Below are positions 50,770 through 59,398 of a DNA stretch of 64,000 nt, in pieces (the first letter of the stretch is position 1; each line of letters opens with the position of its first letter). The stretch spans positions 34,307 through 98,306 of the forward strand of contig NZ_MZMV01000026.1 in assembly GCF_002210435.1 (NCBI RefSeq). Direction: 5' to 3'. This DNA comes from Micromonospora wenchangensis. Lineage in GTDB: Bacteria; Actinomycetota; Actinomycetes; Mycobacteriales; Micromonosporaceae. A model generated the notes under the pieces. The model saw nothing but the letters and a program-made list of their open reading frames with translations, had not been told where the DNA came from and ran no database searches. The translations under genes were made by a program, and so were the position numbers.

Positions 50770-52221
50770 TCACCGGCCGGCCACCTCGGCGGCGACCGTG
50801 TCCAGCGCCTCGTCGGCGCGGGCCAGCCGGTCCCGGGTCGCGGCGAGCCGGTCGGCGACCCCGTCGAACGCGACCCGCAGGGTGCCGACCTGGGCGCGGA
50901 CGGCGGCGGCACCCGGCCCGTCCACCTGCGCCCGGGCGAGCACCAGTTCGGGGTCGACGGCGGCGGCGATCAGGTCGGCCACGGCGTCGTCGGTGAGCCC
51001 GTCGGCCAACCCGGCGGCAGCGGTCCGGACCCCCTCGGCGGTCCAGGTGTCCGGTGCGCCGGCACGGACCAGCCGACCGACGACCGAGTGGGCGGCCCGG
51101 AACGGCACCCCGTGCCGGGTCAACGCGTCGGCCGCCGCGGTGGTGGTCGCACCGGACGCCACGATCTCCTCCCGGGTCGGCGGGTGCAGCGGCTCCAGCT
51201 CGGCGAGGAAGCCGCCGACCAGGGCGAAGAACCGTTCCGCCCGGTCGTTGCTGTCCCAGAGCCGGACCTGCACGTCGGTGGTGGCGTTGTTGGAGTCCTC
51301 CCACCAGGCCGCCCCGACGTTGTTGAGCACGGACGCGGCGTCGGCGGCGCTCGCGCCGGCCATCGACACCAGGTGCTCCAGCACCACCGGGTTGCGCTTC
51401 TGCGGCATGATGCTGCTGCCCTGGGTGAAGTCGCCGGGGGTGGCCACCCACTGCCAGGTCAGCCAGTCCATCAGGGTGCGGGCGAGCCGGGCGCCGGTGG
51501 CCAGGGCCTGCGCGTTGAGGGTGCCCACCCGGACCAGGTGGTCGGCCCCGGCGACCGCCTCGTACGAGTTGGTCACCAGGCCGTCGAAGCCGAGCAGCTC
51601 GGCCACCCGGGCCGGGGCGATGTCCAGGTCGGTGCCGGCGAACGCGCAGGAACCCAGCGGCGAGACGTTGAGCTGGTCGATCACGTCGGCGTACGCGGCG
51701 GCCTCACCGGCCAGCGCCTCGGCGTAACCGGCCAGCGCGTGCCCGATGGTGGTGGGCTGGGCGGGCCGGCGGTGGGTGTAACCGGTGATCACCACGTCGG
51801 CGTACCGGTCGGCCACGTCCAACGCGGTCGTTCCGGTGGCCAGCACCCGGTCCAGCACCCCGAGCAACTGGTCGCGCAGCAGCATCCGGAACACCCCGGC
51901 GTCCAGGTCGTTGCGGCTGCGCGCCATCTGCACGTCCAGTTCGGACGCGGGCAGGCCGCACGCCTGCGCGAGGGTCTTCTCCAGCAGGTAGTAGGTGTCC
52001 TCGAAGCTGCCGTCGAACGCCGGGGCGGGGCTGCCGTCGGCGCGCAGCGTGGCCAGCCCACGCAGCAGCCGGGCCCCCCGCTCGGCCGGGATGAGGCCCT
52101 GCTCGGTCAGCATCACCACGTGCGCCTGGCTGGCGCGCACCATCGCCGGGTACAGGTGGCCGACGTGGTGCTCGTAGGTCGGGGCCAGGTGGTGCCGCTG
52201 GTAGGTGGTCAGCTCGCTCAT
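50770..52221 (-). CDS. Argininosuccinate-lyase-like C-N lyase
   Basis: The 483-aa protein belongs to the fumarase/aspartase superfamily, argininosuccinate-lyase branch: ARSRNDLDAG (101-109), TGYTHRRPAQPTTIGH with His150, SPLGSCAFAGTDLDI and the catalytic-loop GSSIMPQKRNP (268-278). The His of the usual EDxH segment is Tyr77 here (SFEDTYYLLE), so it may not be the housekeeping ArgH. It would cleave a C-N bond to release fumarate or another alkene. It sits between ROK and amidohydrolase genes, not with arginine genes. Confidence 0.85.
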   Translation of the reverse strand: MSELTTYQRHHLAPTYEHHVGHLYPAMVRASQAHVVMLTEQGLIPAERGARLLRGLATLRADGSPAPAFDGSFEDTYYLLEKTLAQACGLPASELDVQMARSRNDLDAGVFRMLLRDQLLGVLDRVLATGTTALDVADRYADVVITGYTHRRPAQPTTIGHALAGYAEALAGEAAAYADVIDQLNVSPLGSCAFAGTDLDIAPARVAELLGFDGLVTNSYEAVAGADHLVRVGTLNAQALATGARLARTLMDWLTWQWVATPGDFTQGSSIMPQKRNPVVLEHLVSMAGASAADAASVLNNVGAAWWEDSNNATTDVQVRLWDSNDRAERFFALVGGFLAELEPLHPPTREEIVASGATTTAAADALTRHGVPFRAAHSVVGRLVRAGAPDTWTAEGVRTAAAGLADGLTDDAVADLIAAAVDPELVLARAQVDGPGAAAVRAQVGTLRVAFDGVADRLAATRDRLARADEALDTVAAEVAGR

Positions 52222-52230
52222 GGCGGTTCC

Positions 52231-53241
52231 TTACTTCCTTCCGGGCCGGGACGCGGTGTGGGGGCCGGGTCCCGGGTTCTCGGCTGGTCGGTCGGTCAGG
52301 CCCAGCAGCCGTTCGGCGTTACCGGCGAAGATCGCGCGGAGGTGGTCGTCGGGCATCCCCAGCTCGCGGCAGACCCGCAGCTGGTCGTCGAGGTAGCGGG
52401 TGACGTAGCCGCGCGGGAACCACGACGAGTCGCTGCCGTACACGATGCGCTGCGGGCCGATCGTCTCGTAGCAGCGGCGGAACAGGTCCTCCAACGTCAG
52501 CTTGTACGGCATCCAGCGCACCCACTGGTTGGAGCCGGACGTGTCGACGTGGATGTTGGGGCAGCCCCAGGCGGCGAAGAGCAGGTCCTGCACGTGCTGG
52601 ACGCCGAAGTGCGGCACCACCACGGCCAGCTCGGGGAACCGGCGGGCCATCCGGGCCAGCTCGTCGGGGCCGCCGTACCTGCCGAAGGACAGGCCACCGG
52701 CGCTGCCGTAGTGGCCGATGTGGATCAGCACCGGCACCCCGAGGCGCTGGGCGGTGGACCACAGCGGGTCCAGGTCGGCGTGGTCCAGCGGGCCGCGCAG
52801 CAGCGGGGCGAACAGCTTCAGCCCGCGCAGGCCCCGTCCGGTCACCGCGCGCTCCAGTTCGGCGGCGGCCCCCGGCGAGTACGGGTCGTGGTGGGCGAAG
52901 CCGAGCAGCAGGTCCGGGTGCCTGTCGACCACGTCGGCGACGGTGTCGTTGCCGCCGCCGGTGACGAAGACGGCCCGGCGTACCCGTACCGCACGCAGTT
53001 CGTCGGCCCACCGGTCGGCCTCGTCCTGCCAGCGCGGCGCGGGCGGCTCGGGGTCGGGGAAGCTCCACGCCTGCCGCCACGCCTTCGCGTACGGGGCGGA
53101 GCCGGCGGCCCGGACGGCCCGCTCGTGTTCCCCGCCCGGGTGCATTCCGGCGGCGTCCTCGCAGGCGTGGATCGTCTCGTCGGTGCCGATGCGGAAGTGC
53201 AGGTGGAAGTCGACGATGTCGAGTCCCCGGTCCACGCTCAC
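52231..53241 (-). CDS. TIM-barrel amidohydrolase (Amidohydro_2)
   Basis: The 336-aa protein has the Amidohydro_2 metal motifs: VDFHLHF (10-16), VLIHIGHYG, VVPHFGVQH and the GSDSSWFPRG end. No signal peptide: cytoplasmic. It belongs to a group with decarboxylases and lactonases/amidases. The GTG start overlaps the creatininase stop as GTGA. Its place between creatininase and lyase genes suggests a middle step in one pathway. Confidence 0.88.
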   Translation of the reverse strand: MSVDRGLDIVDFHLHFRIGTDETIHACEDAAGMHPGGEHERAVRAAGSAPYAKAWRQAWSFPDPEPPAPRWQDEADRWADELRAVRVRRAVFVTGGGNDTVADVVDRHPDLLLGFAHHDPYSPGAAAELERAVTGRGLRGLKLFAPLLRGPLDHADLDPLWSTAQRLGVPVLIHIGHYGSAGGLSFGRYGGPDELARMARRFPELAVVVPHFGVQHVQDLLFAAWGCPNIHVDTSGSNQWVRWMPYKLTLEDLFRRCYETIGPQRIVYGSDSSWFPRGYVTRYLDDQLRVCRELGMPDDHLRAIFAGNAERLLGLTDRPAENPGPGPHTASRPGRK

Positions 53242-54200
53242 CGGTCTCCCCCGGTCGCCCCGGCCGCCGCCGTCGGGTCACCGGCCGTCGTGGTCGGGCT
53301 GTCGGCCGCCGGGTCGGGCAGCGGGTCGGCGGTGGGCGGGGCGGGCGGCGGGGCGGCCACCCAGGCCGCGACGATCTCCCGCAGCCGCGCACCGGCCGTG
53401 GCCCGCACCTGCCGGCCGGCCGCCTCGGAGGCCAGCGAGATGTGCCCCGACCAGCCCTGCCACGGGTCGGGCCGGGACTCGACAAGCACGTACGGGTGGC
53501 CCACCGGCAGTTTCGGCTTCGGCGGCAGGTCGGTCACCGCGTCGAGCCGGACCGCGCCGGGATCGAACCCGAGCACCCCGGAGGTCTCGTACGCGCCGCC
53601 GTGCCCCCGGGCGGTCAGCGGCCCGTACAGCTCGGTGGTCTCTGCCGGGGTGACCAGCTGGAACCAGTTGACCAGCAGCAGGCTGGCGGTACGCCGGCCG
53701 GAGACCCACTCCATCGCGGCCCGGACGGTGGACATGTTGGCGTCGTGGCCGTTGACGATCAGCAGCCGGGGGAAACCGGCGGCGACGATCCCCTCGATCA
53801 CGTCGGCGAGGTAGCCGACGGCGATCTCCGGCCGGATCGACACCGTCCCCGGCCAGGGCCGGGTCTGCCCCGGGCAGGCCGCGTACGGCACCGCCGGGAA
53901 GAGCACCCCGCGCGGCCCGGCAGCGCCGCCGGCCCCGGCGACCCGGTCTGACGCGCCGCCGGCCTCGGCGACCGGGCCGGCAGCGCCGCCGGCCTCGGCG
54001 ACCCGGCCGGCAATGCCGCCGGCCTCGGCGGCGAAGCCCTCGGCGAGGATCAGGTCGGTGCCGAGCGGCAGGTGCGGGCCGTGCCACTCGACGGCGCCGA
54101 CGGGCAGCACCGCGTAGTCGGCCGCCGCCGCGACGGCGGCCAGCTCACCGCCGGGAATCCGGGTGGCGGGCAGCAGCCCGCCACCGGCCGGCCAGGTCAC
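53238..54200 (-). CDS. Creatininase family amidohydrolase
   Basis: The 320-aa protein has the creatininase signature: VGAVEWHGPHLPLGTD (Glu38, His40, Asp49), IVNGHDANMSTV and GHGGAYETSG. Such enzymes hydrolyse amides or lactams with Zn/Mn. Between the first metal motif and the next strand sits a tandem 10-aa repeat (57-97, like GGAAGPVAEA) from a 30-nt DNA repeat. The C-terminal 45 residues are low-complexity. The start GTG overlaps the permease stop, so transport and catabolism genes are coupled. Confidence 0.9.
   Translation of the reverse strand: MTWPAGGGLLPATRIPGGELAAVAAAADYAVLPVGAVEWHGPHLPLGTDLILAEGFAAEAGGIAGRVAEAGGAAGPVAEAGGASDRVAGAGGAAGPRGVLFPAVPYAACPGQTRPWPGTVSIRPEIAVGYLADVIEGIVAAGFPRLLIVNGHDANMSTVRAAMEWVSGRRTASLLLVNWFQLVTPAETTELYGPLTARGHGGAYETSGVLGFDPGAVRLDAVTDLPPKPKLPVGHPYVLVESRPDPWQGWSGHISLASEAAGRQVRATAGARLREIVAAWVAAPPPAPPTADPLPDPAADSPTTTAGDPTAAAGATGGDR
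53911..54030. repeat. 30-bp in-frame tandem repeat within the creatininase gene
   Basis: Four adjacent 30-nt units at 53911, 53941, 53971 and 54001 share GCCGCCGGCC and TCGGCG cores and differ in a few bases. They encode four 10-aa units. Since the period is divisible by three, copy number can change without frameshift. Confidence 0.85.
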
Positions 54201-55978
54201 GCCGTCCACTTCGCCGCCTCCCGGGTGGCCCGGCCGCCGTTCTGCAGGCGGCCGGAGAACACCATCACCACGAAGATCAACACCACCTGGAGCATGCCGT
54301 ACGCGGCGGCGGTGCCGACCTCGAACGAGTACATCCGGTTGTTGATCTCGACCGAGATGGGTGCCGTCTCCGAGGTGTAGATCAGCACCGAGGCGACGAA
54401 CTCGCCCACCCCGTTGACGAACGCGAGCAGCGCGCCGGCCAGCACACCGGGCAGCATCAGCCGCAGGGTGACCGTGCCGAACGCCCGCCACCAGGGCGCG
54501 CCGAGGTTACGGGCCGCCTCCTCCAGCGACGGGTCGATCTGCGCCAGCGTCGCCGAACTCGACCGGAACACCAGCGGCAGGAACCGCACGAAGTACGCCA
54601 ACGGCATGATCCAGAACGTGCCGATCAGCACCTGGCCGAAGCTGAACGCGTTGCCCGTGCTGAACGCCGAGATCAGGTTGATCGCCACCACCGTGCCGGG
54701 CAGCGCCCAGGCCAGCATGACCGCCACGTCGAGCAGCCCCCGGCCCCGGAAGTCGAGCCGGCGCACCGCGTACGCGATCAGCACACCGACCACCACGCAG
54801 CCGACCGTCGCGAGCAGGCTCATCTGCAACGAGTTGAGGATCGGCCGGTACGCCCCCGGGTCCGAGAAGATCGTCACGAAGTTCGCGGTGGTGTACTCCG
54901 ACGGGATCACCTCGGTGGTCCACGAGCCGTCCCGGGAGAAGGCGACCAGGGCGATCGTCGCCACCGGGGCGAGCAGCACCATGGTGGCCAGCACCGAGGC
55001 CAGCAGCGCCAGCCACTTGCCGAACGGGTTGGTGATCTCCCGGCGGTGCGAGGCGACGCCCTTGGACTGGGAACGGTAGCTGCGCCGTCCCTCGTACCAG
55101 CGCATCCCGAGCAGGAACAGCACCGACGCCACGGCCAGCACCGACGCGTAGGTCGACGCCATCGGCAGGTCGCCGTTGGTGCGGTTGATGTAGATCTGCA
55201 TGGTCATCGTCCGGTCCACCCCGAACAGCAACGGCGCGGTGTACGACGCCAGCGACGTCATGAAGACCAGCAGCGACGCCGAGACCAGCGCCGGGGTGAG
55301 CATCGGCAGCAGCACGGTGCGCCACACCCGGACCCGGCTCGCGCCCAGGTTGTAGGCCGCCTCCTCCACCGACGGGTCCATCCCCACCAGGGCGGCGGAG
55401 GCGGCGAGGTAGAAGAACGGGTACATGGTGAAGGTGTGCACCACCAGCACCCCGGCGATGCCGGTGAACGGCAGCACCGGGTTCTCGGTGCCGAGGAGCT
55501 GTTGCAGACCGCGCGGCAGGATGCCGGTCTCGCTGTAGAGCAGCTGGAACGAGATCGCCCCGATCAGCGGCGGCAGCGCCGCCGGCACCAGGATGATCGC
55601 CTCGATCAGCCGCCGGCCGGGGAACGAGAACCGCTTGAGCAGGAAGGCCATCGCCACCCCGACGATCCCGCAGAGCAGCACGCTGGCCGCCGAGATCCCC
55701 AGCGAGGTGAGCAACGCCGACCGGGCGACCCCGCTGCCGGTGACGAACTCGGTGTAGTTGGCCACCCCGTCCACCCCGACGCTCTCGGCGAAGGTGGCGA
55801 ACATCGGCTGCACCACGTAGCCGAAGAGGATCAGCGCCAGCGGGAAGACCAGCAGGTACGGGAACCACGGCGAGTTGGCGTTGAGGCCGCGCCGGGGACG
55901 GGCGGCCGGCGGCGGGGCGGGGTCCTGGGTCACCGGCGGCACGGTGGCCGCGCTCGGCGTGGCGGGAATGGTGCTCAT
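54197..55978 (-). CDS. ABC transporter permease, two fused membrane domains
   Basis: The 593-aa protein contains two BPD_transp_1 permease units in one chain (about 60-300 and 330-590), each with an EAA-type loop (EEAAYNLGASRVRVWRTV and EEAARNLGAPWWRAFGTV). Such fusions occur in iron/thiamine and 2-aminoethylphosphonate importers. The ATG at 55978 overlaps the ATPase stop as ATGA. It is in the cytoplasmic membrane; with the ATPase and binding protein it forms a complete importer. Confidence 0.92.
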   Translation of the reverse strand: MSTIPATPSAATVPPVTQDPAPPPAARPRRGLNANSPWFPYLLVFPLALILFGYVVQPMFATFAESVGVDGVANYTEFVTGSGVARSALLTSLGISAASVLLCGIVGVAMAFLLKRFSFPGRRLIEAIILVPAALPPLIGAISFQLLYSETGILPRGLQQLLGTENPVLPFTGIAGVLVVHTFTMYPFFYLAASAALVGMDPSVEEAAYNLGASRVRVWRTVLLPMLTPALVSASLLVFMTSLASYTAPLLFGVDRTMTMQIYINRTNGDLPMASTYASVLAVASVLFLLGMRWYEGRRSYRSQSKGVASHRREITNPFGKWLALLASVLATMVLLAPVATIALVAFSRDGSWTTEVIPSEYTTANFVTIFSDPGAYRPILNSLQMSLLATVGCVVVGVLIAYAVRRLDFRGRGLLDVAVMLAWALPGTVVAINLISAFSTGNAFSFGQVLIGTFWIMPLAYFVRFLPLVFRSSSATLAQIDPSLEEAARNLGAPWWRAFGTVTLRLMLPGVLAGALLAFVNGVGEFVASVLIYTSETAPISVEINNRMYSFEVGTAAAYGMLQVVLIFVVMVFSGRLQNGGRATREAAKWTA

Positions 55979-57048
55979 GGGCGCACCACCCACATGCGGT
56001 CCCGGTTGAGCCGCAGGCCGACCTGGTCGCCGACGGTGATGCCGTCCGGGACGTCGATCGCGGCGACCTGCACCGGCTCGCCGGCCACCTCGACCACGAG
56101 GTTGGTGGCCATGCCGGTGAACTCCACCTCGGTCACCCGGCCGGGCAGCGCGCCGGCCTCGGTGGTCGAGGTGAGCCCGAGGTGCTCGGGGCGTACCGAG
56201 ACCAGGGCGGTGTCCCCGGCGCGCAGGCCGTGGTCGGCGGGGGCGGCGACGGCGGTCTCGCTGCCGTCGGGCAGGCCCACGGTGACCGTCTCGGCGGCGG
56301 CGGTGACCACCGGCAGGCTGAGCACGTTGCTGCGGCCGATGAACCGGGCCACGAAGGCGGTCGCCGGCCGGTGGTAGATCTCCTGCGGGGCGCCGATCTG
56401 GCGGACCCGGCCCGACTCCATCACGGCGATCCGGTCGGACATCGCCATCGCCTCGGACTGGTCGTGGGTGACGTAGATGGCGGTGGTGCCGGCCTCCTGC
56501 TGGATGCGCCGGATCTCCACCCGGGTCTCCTCGCGCAGCTTGGCGTCGAGGTTGGACAGCGGCTCGTCGAGCAGCAGGGTACGCGGCCGGATGACCAGGG
56601 CGCGGGCCAGCGCCACCCGCTGCTGCTGGCCGCCGGAGAGCTGGTCGATCCGGCGGTCGCCGTAGCCGGCGAGGTGCACCTGGCCGAGTGCCTCCTCGAT
56701 CCGCCGGGCGGACTCGGCCCGCCCCACCTTGCGGATCTTCAGCCCGTACGCGACGTTCTGCGCGACGGACATGTGCGGGAAGAGGGCGTAGTTCTGGAAC
56801 ACCATGCCGGTGTCGCGTTTGTTCGGCGGCCGGTGGGTGACGTCCTCCGTGCCGAACCTGATCCGCCCCGAGGTGGGGAAGTAGAACCCGGCCACCATCC
56901 GCAGGGTGGTGGTCTTGCCGCAGCCGCTCGGGCCGAGCAGGGTGAAGAACTCCCCGGCGGCGATGCTGATGTCGACGTCGTCGACGGCAGCGGTGTCGCC
57001 GGCACGCGCGAAGCGCTTGCTCACCGACTCCAGCGTGACATCGATCAT
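55975..57048 (-). CDS. ABC transporter ATP-binding protein
   Basis: The 357-aa ATPase has Walker A GPSGCGKT, the Q-loop QNYALFPHMSV, the signature LSGGQQQR, Walker B LLLDEPLSNLD and the H-loop THD, followed by a C-terminal TOBE-like domain (about 240-357). It resembles PotA/FbpC/AfuC ATPases. It energises the fused permease encoded next. The operon order is binding protein, ATPase, permease. Confidence 0.95.
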   Translation of the reverse strand: MIDVTLESVSKRFARAGDTAAVDDVDISIAAGEFFTLLGPSGCGKTTTLRMVAGFYFPTSGRIRFGTEDVTHRPPNKRDTGMVFQNYALFPHMSVAQNVAYGLKIRKVGRAESARRIEEALGQVHLAGYGDRRIDQLSGGQQQRVALARALVIRPRTLLLDEPLSNLDAKLREETRVEIRRIQQEAGTTAIYVTHDQSEAMAMSDRIAVMESGRVRQIGAPQEIYHRPATAFVARFIGRSNVLSLPVVTAAAETVTVGLPDGSETAVAAPADHGLRAGDTALVSVRPEHLGLTSTTEAGALPGRVTEVEFTGMATNLVVEVAGEPVQVAAIDVPDGITVGDQVGLRLNRDRMWVVRP

Positions 57049-57142
57049 GATGTCTTCTCCTTCATGCGGTACCGGACCTGGCCGGGCGGTGTGGCGGGAC
57101 GGGCGGTGCCGGGGGCGGGACGGCCCCCGGCACCCGTACGGG

Positions 57143-58186
57143 TCAGCCCTTGTTCTTGATCTGGCTGTTCCAGTGGTTGATCCACTCGGTCTCGTTCTTG
57201 CCGATGATGTCCCAGTTGACGTCGAGCGGCTTGAGGTTGAGCTGGGCCAGCCACTCCGGCTGCTGGGCGATCTCCACGGCCGGGATCTGGTAGTAGTCCT
57301 TGGCCAGGTCGGCGCGGAGCGTGTCGTCGAAGAGGAACTCGATGAACTTCTGCGCGCCGGCGCTGTTGCCGCCCTTGACCGCGGCCAGCCCGTCGACCAG
57401 CACCGGGGCGCCGGAGGCCGGCATCACGTAGCCGAACGGCATGTTGGACTGGTTGGCCTGCAGCAGGATGTCCTGCAGGTTCCAGGCGCTCAGCGTGCCC
57501 TGCTGGCGGGAGAGCTTGAGGTAGAGGTCGGCCGGGTTGGCCGCGTACGCGCCGGTGTTGGCGTCGAGCTTCTTGAGCCAGTCGTAGCCGGGCTGCGGGT
57601 TGCTGCCGTCCGGCGACTGCCGCATGATCATCGCGGCGTAGATCGACCGCATGGTGCCCGAGGCGGCCACGTCACGGATGACGATCTTGTCTTTCCACTC
57701 CGGCTTCAGCAGGTCGTCCCAGTCCTTCGGGGCCTGCTCCGGGGTGAGCGCCTTGTTGTTGTACATGATGACCTCGGGCAGCAGGATCTCCCCGAACCAG
57801 CGGCCCTCGGCGTCCTTGTACTTGGCGTCCATCTTGCCGGCGAACGCGGGCTGCCAGGCGGCGAGCAGGTCCTCACCGGCGCCGGCGGCCAGCCCCTGCT
57901 GGGTGCCGCCCCACCAGACGTCGGCCTGCGGGTTGGCCTTCTCGGCCCGGACCCGCTCCAGGATCTCCTGGGCGCCCAGGTTGAGGATCTCCACCTTCCC
58001 CTTGTACTCGGGGTACTTGGCGGTGAACTTGTCCACGACGAAGGTGGAGACCTTCTTGTCGCGGGCGGTGTAGATCGTCAGCTTCTCCGTCTCACCGGCC
58101 GCGGTGTCGTCCGAGCCGCCGCCGCAGGCGGTGCCGGCGGCGAGGACGGTGGCGAGCGCTCCGGCGAGCAGAAGTCGACGTCTCAT
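57143..58186 (-). CDS. ABC transporter substrate-binding lipoprotein
   Basis: The 347-aa protein has a lipobox LAAGTAC (Cys21), then a periplasmic-binding fold of the FbpA/type II extracellular family: KLTIYTARDKKVSTFVVDKF, ADVWWGGTQQGL, WDDLLKPEWKDKIVIRD. The ligand could be a metal chelate, a phosphonate, or a polyamine-like cation; the ligand site cannot be read. GGAGGTACC-type signal precedes the ATG. It is the first gene after the regulator. Confidence 0.92.
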   Translation of the reverse strand: MRRRLLLAGALATVLAAGTACGGGSDDTAAGETEKLTIYTARDKKVSTFVVDKFTAKYPEYKGKVEILNLGAQEILERVRAEKANPQADVWWGGTQQGLAAGAGEDLLAAWQPAFAGKMDAKYKDAEGRWFGEILLPEVIMYNNKALTPEQAPKDWDDLLKPEWKDKIVIRDVAASGTMRSIYAAMIMRQSPDGSNPQPGYDWLKKLDANTGAYAANPADLYLKLSRQQGTLSAWNLQDILLQANQSNMPFGYVMPASGAPVLVDGLAAVKGGNSAGAQKFIEFLFDDTLRADLAKDYYQIPAVEIAQQPEWLAQLNLKPLDVNWDIIGKNETEWINHWNSQIKNKG

Positions 58187-58234
58187 GGGGTACCTCCGAG
58201 GGGTGTGGGCGGGAGAATCAGCGGTTCGAGCAGG

Positions 58235-59398
58235 TCAAGGGGCCGGTAACAGGGTGGGCATCCCGGCGGCGGCGGCCGAGAGGGCGTAGCTGACCGCGCC
58301 GTGCAGCACCGCCCGGTCGCCGAGCACCGCCCGGCGTACCTCGGTGGTGCTGGGTGCGGCGGCGGTGACCAGGTCCTGGAGCCGGCCGACGGCGGCGTCG
58401 TCGAGTTCGGCGGCGGCACCGCTGAGCAGCACCCGCCCCGGATCGATCACGCAGACGCAGGAGACGATCAGCCGGGACCAGGCGTGCAGCAGTTCGTCGA
58501 GGTAGCCGGCGGCGCGCGGGTCGTCGGCGGCCAGCTCGACCAGCGCGCGTACCGGCGAGTCGGGGCGGCGGCCGGGGGCCAGCGCGACCACCCGTTCGGC
58601 GATCGCGTTCTCCGACCAGCGCGCCTCGAACGGGCCGATCCCGTCGTGTCCCCGGTCGGCCGGGTCCAGCGGCAGGAAACCGACCTCGCCGGCCGCGCCC
58701 CGGGCCCCCCGGCGGACCTGGCCGTCGAGCACCAGGCCCGCGCCGATGCCGTCGGCGACGTGCAGCAGCAGCAGGTCGGCGACGTCGGTGCCGGCGCCGG
58801 CGGCGTGTTCACCGGCGGCCATCAGGTTGACGTCGTTGTCCACCACCACGGGTACGCCGAGCGTCCGCTGGACCGACTCCCCTATCGGGCGGCCCTCGAT
58901 CTGGCCGACCGAGGGGGCGAGCCGGACCGCGCCGCCGGAGATGACACCGGGCGCGGCGATGGCCACCCCGCGCAGCGCCGGCAGCCCGTCGCCGGCCAGT
59001 TCGGGCACCGACCGGCAGATGGTGTCGACGATGTCGCCGGTCAGCCGGACCGTGCGGTGGGCGACCACCGCGCCGTCGCTGTCGGCGATCTCGCAGCTGA
59101 TCCGGGACGGCTCCAGCGAGACGGCGGCGACCAGTTCGGCACGGGGGTTGAACTCCAGCATCGCCCGGGGACGACCGGCGCGGGAGGTGCCCGGCCCGCG
59201 TTCGATCAGGTATCCCTCGGCGATCAGGTCCCGCACCAGCGGGGTGAGCGTGGCAGGGCTCAGGCCGGTGAGCTCGGTCAGCTCGGCCCGGGAGAGCACC
59301 CGGACCTGGCGGGCGGTGGAGATCACGGAAAGCCGCTTGATCTCCTTCGACCGCTCCCGGCTCACCGGGCTCGTTGGTGGCGTCACCACGTCTGTCAC
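58235..59398 (-). CDS. ROK family transcriptional regulator
   Basis: The 387-aa protein has an N-terminal winged helix (about 15-80, LSRAELTELTGLSPATLTPLVRDLIAEGYL) and a ROK domain. The ATP-binding DxGGT and the CxCGxxGC zinc motif are lacking, so it should sense a ligand rather than phosphorylate it. AGGAAGGAA precedes the GTG start. It is divergent from the PIG-L gene; the likely operator lies between them. It probably represses the uptake/catabolism cluster. Confidence 0.92.
   Translation of the reverse strand: MTDVVTPPTSPVSRERSKEIKRLSVISTARQVRVLSRAELTELTGLSPATLTPLVRDLIAEGYLIERGPGTSRAGRPRAMLEFNPRAELVAAVSLEPSRISCEIADSDGAVVAHRTVRLTGDIVDTICRSVPELAGDGLPALRGVAIAAPGVISGGAVRLAPSVGQIEGRPIGESVQRTLGVPVVVDNDVNLMAAGEHAAGAGTDVADLLLLHVADGIGAGLVLDGQVRRGARGAAGEVGFLPLDPADRGHDGIGPFEARWSENAIAERVVALAPGRRPDSPVRALVELAADDPRAAGYLDELLHAWSRLIVSCVCVIDPGRVLLSGAAAELDDAAVGRLQDLVTAAAPSTTEVRRAVLGDRAVLHGAVSYALSAAAAGMPTLLPAP

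Noticed and set aside
50770..52221. Housekeeping argH
   Set aside because: No arginine genes adjoin, and the EDxH histidine is replaced; named only as ASL-like.
49783..53814. 1343-codon plus-strand frame opposite ROK, lyase and amidohydrolase genes
   Set aside because: Antisense to several genes with complete catalytic motifs; composition is repetitive Gly/Val/Gln/Arg.
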